In this document: positions 7,431 through 10,096 of the stretch, piece after piece
Layout: each line of letters starts with the position of its first letter
Numbering within the stretch: the first letter of the stretch is position 1
From: Xanthomonas translucens pv. translucens DSM 18974
Lineage (GTDB): Bacteria > Pseudomonadota > Gammaproteobacteria > Xanthomonadales > Xanthomonadaceae
Assembly: GCF_000331775.1 (NCBI RefSeq)
Contig: NZ_CAPJ01000414.1
Location: 1 to 10,096, forward strand
Direction of reading: 5' to 3'
Length of the DNA: 10,096 nucleotides
Position numbers and translations under genes: made by a program
The notes under the pieces: generated by a model
Told to the model about the DNA's origin: nothing
The model's input: the letters and a program-made list of their open reading frames with translations, nothing else
Database searches by the model: none

Positions 7431-7458
7431 CCCCTGAGAAATCGGGGGTTTCGTTTCT
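7431..7458 (+). terminator. Terminator after first tRNA-Asp
   Basis: cccctga (7431-7437) pairs with tcggggg (7442-7448), including one U-G pair, around a GAAA tetraloop; the tail TTTCGTTTCT is T-rich but interrupted. It begins 12 bases after the tRNA CCA and probably ends the HU-tRNA-Val-tRNA-Asp transcript. Confidence 0.75.
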
Positions 7459-7534
7459 CGAAGCATCCGCCGCGCATTGCGCTGCGCAGATTCCCAGAGA
7501 TCGCGGGCCTTGTGCCTGCCTCCGTTCAAAAAGC

Positions 7535-7611
7535 GGAGTGGTAGTTCAGTCGGTTAGAATGCTGGCCTGTCACGCCGGAGGTCGCGGGTTCGAGTCCCGT
7601 CCACTCCGCCA
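7535..7611 (+). tRNA. tRNA-Asp (anticodon GUC), second copy
   Basis: Identical in sequence to the first tRNA-Asp and 193 bases downstream of it. Acceptor 7535-7541 pairs with 7601-7607; the anticodon GTC is at 7569-7571 and the encoded CCA at 7609-7611. It lies after a terminator, so it needs its own promoter in 7459-7534 or read-through; I see no clear promoter there. Confidence 0.97.
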
Positions 7612-7622
7612 GTTTTGTACGT

Positions 7623-7655
7623 GAAACCCCCGAGCGATCGGGGGTTTCTTTTTTT
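7623..7655 (+). terminator. Strong terminator after second tRNA-Asp
   Basis: An 11-bp perfect stem (gaaacccccga at 7623-7633 with tcgggggtttc at 7638-7648, loop GCGA) is followed by seven T (7649-7655). It ends tRNA transcription before ppiD. Confidence 0.92.
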
Positions 7656-7785
7656 CCGGGATGCCTTGCCGGCGATCGCCGTGCGGCCTGCCGATTTCAT
7701 GCCCCCCCCGTTGCACGCCATTCCGCCGCAGGCCTTGAAGCGGGTTAAACTGCGCGGCTCGCCAACAGGCCTCGGTTCCCAACCA

Positions 7786-9777
7786 ATGCTGCAGAAACTC
7801 CGCGAAAAGACCTCGGGCTGGATCGCCACCGCGATCATCGGCCTGTTGATGATTCCGTTCCTGTTCGTCATCGACAGCAGCTACCTCGGTGGCGTCGGTG
7901 CCAACAACGTCGCCAAGGTGCAGGCGCCGCCGTCGTGGTGGTCGTCGGCGCCGTCGTGGTGGCCGGTGTCGTTCCTGTGGCGGCACCACGAGGTGAGCAC
8001 CGAGCAGTTCCGTCTGCGCTTCGAGGAAGCGCGGCAGCAGGCGCGCGAACAGCAGGGCGAGAACTTCGATCCGCGCGAGTTCGAGAGCGCCGACAACAAG
8101 CGCAAGGTGCTCGACCAGTTGATCGACGAGCAGGTGGTGAAGCTGGCTGCCGAGCAGGCGCACGTGGTGGTCGGCGATGCCGCGGTCCGCGACTACATCG
8201 CCACCATTCCGGCGTTCCAGAAGGACGGCAAGTTCGACCCTGAACGCTACCGCCTGGCGCTTGCCTCGGGCACGCCGCCGCGCACGCCGGCGATGTTCGA
8301 CCAATTGGTACGCGATGGTCTGCAGCAATCGTTGATCCCCTCGGCGCTGATGGAGTCGGCGTTCGCGACCAAGCAGGAAACCGAGCGCCTGCTGAAGATG
8401 CTCGGCGAGACCCGCGACGTGGACCTGGCGCTGTTGCCGGAACAGCCGGCCGATACCGCCCCGGTCAGCGACGCACAGGTGCAGCAGTGGTACGACGCGC
8501 ACCAGGCCGATTTCAAGCAGCCGGAGCGGGTGTCGATCGCATACGTCGAACTGGACGCGAGCAAGCTGCCGCCGGCCAAGCCGGCCGACGAGGCGGCGCT
8601 GCGCAAGCGCTACGAGGACGAGAAGGCCCGCTTCGTCGAGCCCGACCAGCGCCTGGCTTCGCACATCCTGATCAGCGCTGGCAAGGATCCGGCATCGCAG
8701 AAGGCCGCCGAGGCCAAGGCGGCCAAGCTTGCCGCCGAGGCCAAGCAGCCCGGCGCCGATTTCGCCGCGCTGGCGCGCGCCAACTCGGAGGATCCGGGTT
8801 CCAAGAACGCCGGTGGCGATCTGGGCTGGGTCGAGAAGGGGGTGATGGTCAAGCCGTTCGAGGACGCCTTGTTCGCGATGAAGGCCGGCGACATCGTCGG
8901 CCCGGTGAAGAGCGAGTTCGGCTACCACGTGATCCAGCTGCGCGAGATCAAGGGCGGCAAGGGCAAGCGCTTCGAGCAGGTGCGCGACCAGCTCGCCGGC
9001 GAACAGCAGCAGGCCGACAATGAGAAGGTCTACAGCGATCTGAGCGGCAGGCTGGTGGACCTGGTGCTGAAGAGCCCGACCGCGCTGGCGCCGGCGGCCA
9101 AACAAGTCGGCCTGCCGGTACAGAGCCTGGGGCCGTTCTCGCGCGCTAATGCCAGCGGCATCGCCGGGCAGCCGGCGGTGCTGCGTGCGGCGTTCTCCGA
9201 CACGCTGGTGCAGGACGGCACGGTCAGCGACCCGATCACCCTGGGGCCGAACCACACCGTACTCATTCGGGTCACCCAGCACCTGCCGGAGCAGACCCAG
9301 CCGCTGGCCAAGGTGCGCGAACAGGTCGCCGCGGCGGTGCATGCCGATCGCACCGCCAAGGCTGCCGCGGCGAAGGCCGACGCCTTGCTGGAGCGGTTGC
9401 GCAAGGGCGAGACCTTGCAGGCGCTGGCTGGCCCGGAGAAGCTGCAGATCAACCCGATGCCGGGGCTGCCGCGCACCGTGCCGATGCCGAGTCCGGAAGC
9501 CAATCGCGCGATCTTCAGCGCGCCGCTGCCGGCCGCGGGCAAGCCGTCGGTGGGCAAGGTCGAGCTGTCGGCCAACGGCGTCCCGGGCGGTGCCAAGCGC
9601 TACGCGCTGTTCGTGCTCAACAAGGTCAACCCGGGCGACCTGAGCAAGGTGCCGGCCGAGCAGCAGGCGACGCTGAAGCAGCAACTGGGCCAGATCGAAG
9701 GCGCCGCCGCGGCGAAGGCCTACATCGACGCGATGCGCAAGCGCTACAAGGTCAGCGTGCAGGAAGCGCAGCTGTAA
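7786..9777 (+). CDS. ppiD: PpiD-like periplasmic folding chaperone
   Basis: Encodes 663 residues. PpiD is a chaperone anchored in the inner membrane near the Sec translocon that helps newly exported proteins fold in the periplasm. A short positive N-terminus (MLQKLREK) precedes one membrane helix at about 12-29; the rest should be periplasmic. A SurA-like N-terminal chaperone region (about 40-200) is followed by a parvulin domain at about 285-390, bounded by SHILI (H293) and GYHVIQL (H381). Between NNVAKV and EVSTEQF, which are nearly joined in E. coli, lies a tryptophan-rich insert (about 46-68) with PSWW twice. The ATG at 7786 is chosen because it puts the anchor at the N-terminus; a longer frame from 7615 would run through a terminator tail. 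No clear Shine-Dalgarno precedes it, and a TTAAAC -10-like element (7745-7750) is the only promoter hint. Position after hup matches E. coli. Confidence 0.95.
   Translation: MLQKLREKTSGWIATAIIGLLMIPFLFVIDSSYLGGVGANNVAKVQAPPSWWSSAPSWWPVSFLWRHHEVSTEQFRLRFEEARQQAREQQGENFDPREFESADNKRKVLDQLIDEQVVKLAAEQAHVVVGDAAVRDYIATIPAFQKDGKFDPERYRLALASGTPPRTPAMFDQLVRDGLQQSLIPSALMESAFATKQETERLLKMLGETRDVDLALLPEQPADTAPVSDAQVQQWYDAHQADFKQPERVSIAYVELDASKLPPAKPADEAALRKRYEDEKARFVEPDQRLASHILISAGKDPASQKAAEAKAAKLAAEAKQPGADFAALARANSEDPGSKNAGGDLGWVEKGVMVKPFEDALFAMKAGDIVGPVKSEFGYHVIQLREIKGGKGKRFEQVRDQLAGEQQQADNEKVYSDLSGRLVDLVLKSPTALAPAAKQVGLPVQSLGPFSRANASGIAGQPAVLRAAFSDTLVQDGTVSDPITLGPNHTVLIRVTQHLPEQTQPLAKVREQVAAAVHADRTAKAAAAKADALLERLRKGETLQALAGPEKLQINPMPGLPRTVPMPSPEANRAIFSAPLPAAGKPSVGKVELSANGVPGGAKRYALFVLNKVNPGDLSKVPAEQQATLKQQLGQIEGAAAAKAYIDAMRKRYKVSVQEAQL
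7928..7962 (+). repeat. 14-base direct repeat within ppiD
   Basis: cgccgtcgtggtgg occurs at 7928-7941 and 7949-7962, a period of 21 bases or seven codons. It encodes the two PSWW motifs of the PpiD insert, suggesting an in-frame internal duplication. Confidence 0.75.
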
Positions 9778-9802
9778 GCGCTGCTTCCCTGGCGGTGTGA
9801 TG

Positions 9803-9836
9803 CGAACAAGCCCGGTCCTGCCGGGCTTGTTCGTTT
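9803..9836 (+). terminator. Terminator after ppiD
   Basis: A perfect 13-bp stem (cgaacaagcccgg at 9803-9815 with ccgggcttgttcg at 9821-9833, loop TCCTG) is followed by only three T. The very stable stem 25 bases after the ppiD stop fits a rho-independent terminator; its symmetry might also serve a gene approaching from the right. Confidence 0.85.
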
Positions 9837-10043
9837 CCGGCGGCTGCGTGCTGGGCGCGCAGCCGTGGCGAGTGCGGGCGTGCGGCGCGAGCGTAGCGCG
9901 GTGCGGTCGCGAGAGCTGCTGCGGACACGCGGCATGCGCTGCCAGTTGCCGGATCGGCGAGGCGATGCGAGCGAGGCGAGGGCCATGCGCGGTCAGTGCA
10001 AGGGCGCTGGGGGCCAAACGTTGCCTAGGCTGATCGTGACGTT

Positions 10044-10096
10044 GTAGGAGCGACTTCAGTCGCGACAGGCGCTATCAGTAAAGCCCGTCGCGGCTG
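10044..10096. repeat. GTAG-type REP palindrome pair, cut by the window edge
   Basis: GTAG (10044-10047) precedes the hairpin gcgac-TTCA-gtcgc (10050-10063). Further on, gtcgcggctg (10087-10096) is the reverse complement of the hairpin's right part with one mismatch, so a second, inverted unit begins here and runs out of the window. Short palindromes starting with GTAG, singly or as inverted pairs, are common in Xanthomonas and Stenotrophomonas and are linked to RAYT (REP-associated tyrosine) transposases. No transposase gene is in this window, so the element would have been moved by a protein encoded elsewhere. Confidence 0.75.

Larger units (their letters stand above)
7340..7614 (+). repeat. 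Duplicated tRNA-Asp unit, period 193 bases
   Basis: Bases 7340-7421 and 7533-7614 are identical over 82 positions, covering the whole tRNA plus two bases before and three after. Downstream, both copies carry a C-rich/G-rich hairpin ending in atcgggggtttc, so the duplicated unit seems to include the terminator, which has since diverged. Such repeats can recombine to gain or lose a tRNA copy. Confidence 0.85.
9778..10096. other. Intergenic region right of ppiD
   Basis: No gene is supported here. Short open frames exist on both strands but have no recognisable product and no ribosome site. The stretch holds the ppiD terminator, a 9-base direct repeat gcgaggcga (9957-9965 and 9971-9979), and the start of a REP-type repeat at the edge. 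The middle part (about 9840-10020) is GC-rich and low in complexity; I see nothing else in it. Confidence 0.6.

Noticed and set aside
7615..7785. An upstream ATG start for ppiD
   Set aside because: The extension would run through the tRNA terminator and place 57 unrelated residues before the membrane anchor.
7570..10017. An 815-residue open frame on the minus strand opposite ppiD
   Set aside because: It crosses a tRNA gene and two terminators and has the same low-complexity composition as other antisense frames.
1..10096. CRISPR array, insertion sequence, prophage or toxin-antitoxin pair
   Set aside because: No regularly spaced repeats, no transposase or integrase frame and no small paired genes are present; all sizeable real frames belong to the core protein-quality-control cluster.

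Overview
This window is a housekeeping protein-quality-control locus from a high-GC gammaproteobacterium, almost certainly a member of the Xanthomonadaceae and probably Xanthomonas or a close relative. Three things support this: the gene order tig-clpP-clpX-lon-hup-ppiD on one strand (the conserved gammaproteobacterial order), protein sequences that look like those I know from Xanthomonas, and a GTAG-type REP palindrome at the right edge of the kind scattered through Xanthomonas and Stenotrophomonas genomes. The assignment rests on recognition, not on a database search.

Layout, all on the + strand. Positions 1-304 hold no gene, only a GC-rich 7-base tandem repeat and a probable terminator of something upstream. 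tRNA-Leu(UAG) is at 305-389. Next come trigger factor (tig, 602-1897), the ClpP protease subunit (GTG start, 2034-2660) and its ATPase partner ClpX (2789-4075). A strong terminator at 4172-4206 follows. Lon protease is at 4251-6725 and the nucleoid protein HU at 6953-7225. tRNA-Val(UAC) and tRNA-Asp(GUC) follow HU closely and end at a terminator. A second, identical tRNA-Asp has its own strong terminator. PpiD, a periplasmic chaperone anchored in the inner membrane, is at 7786-9777 and ends in a perfect-stem terminator. The last 260 bases are intergenic and end in the start of a REP pair cut by the window edge.

The genes form a protein life-cycle set. Trigger factor meets nascent chains at the ribosome, ClpXP and Lon degrade damaged or tagged cytoplasmic proteins, HU organises DNA (and is a Lon substrate in E. 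coli), and PpiD handles newly exported proteins in the periplasm.

I see no mobile element, CRISPR array, phage gene or unknown gene cassette, and I do not think the window hides a new defence or metabolic system. The points worth a second look are smaller. They are a sigma-32-like promoter for lon whose -10 box lies inside the clpX terminator; a similar hairpin/extended -10 overlap before clpX; a trigger factor whose prolyl-isomerase pocket has lost the aromatic residues known from E. coli; a tryptophan-rich duplicated segment inserted in PpiD; a Lys/Ala-rich linker and a basic tail in Lon; a duplicated tRNA-Asp-plus-terminator unit; and tRNA genes that appear to share a transcript with the HU gene.
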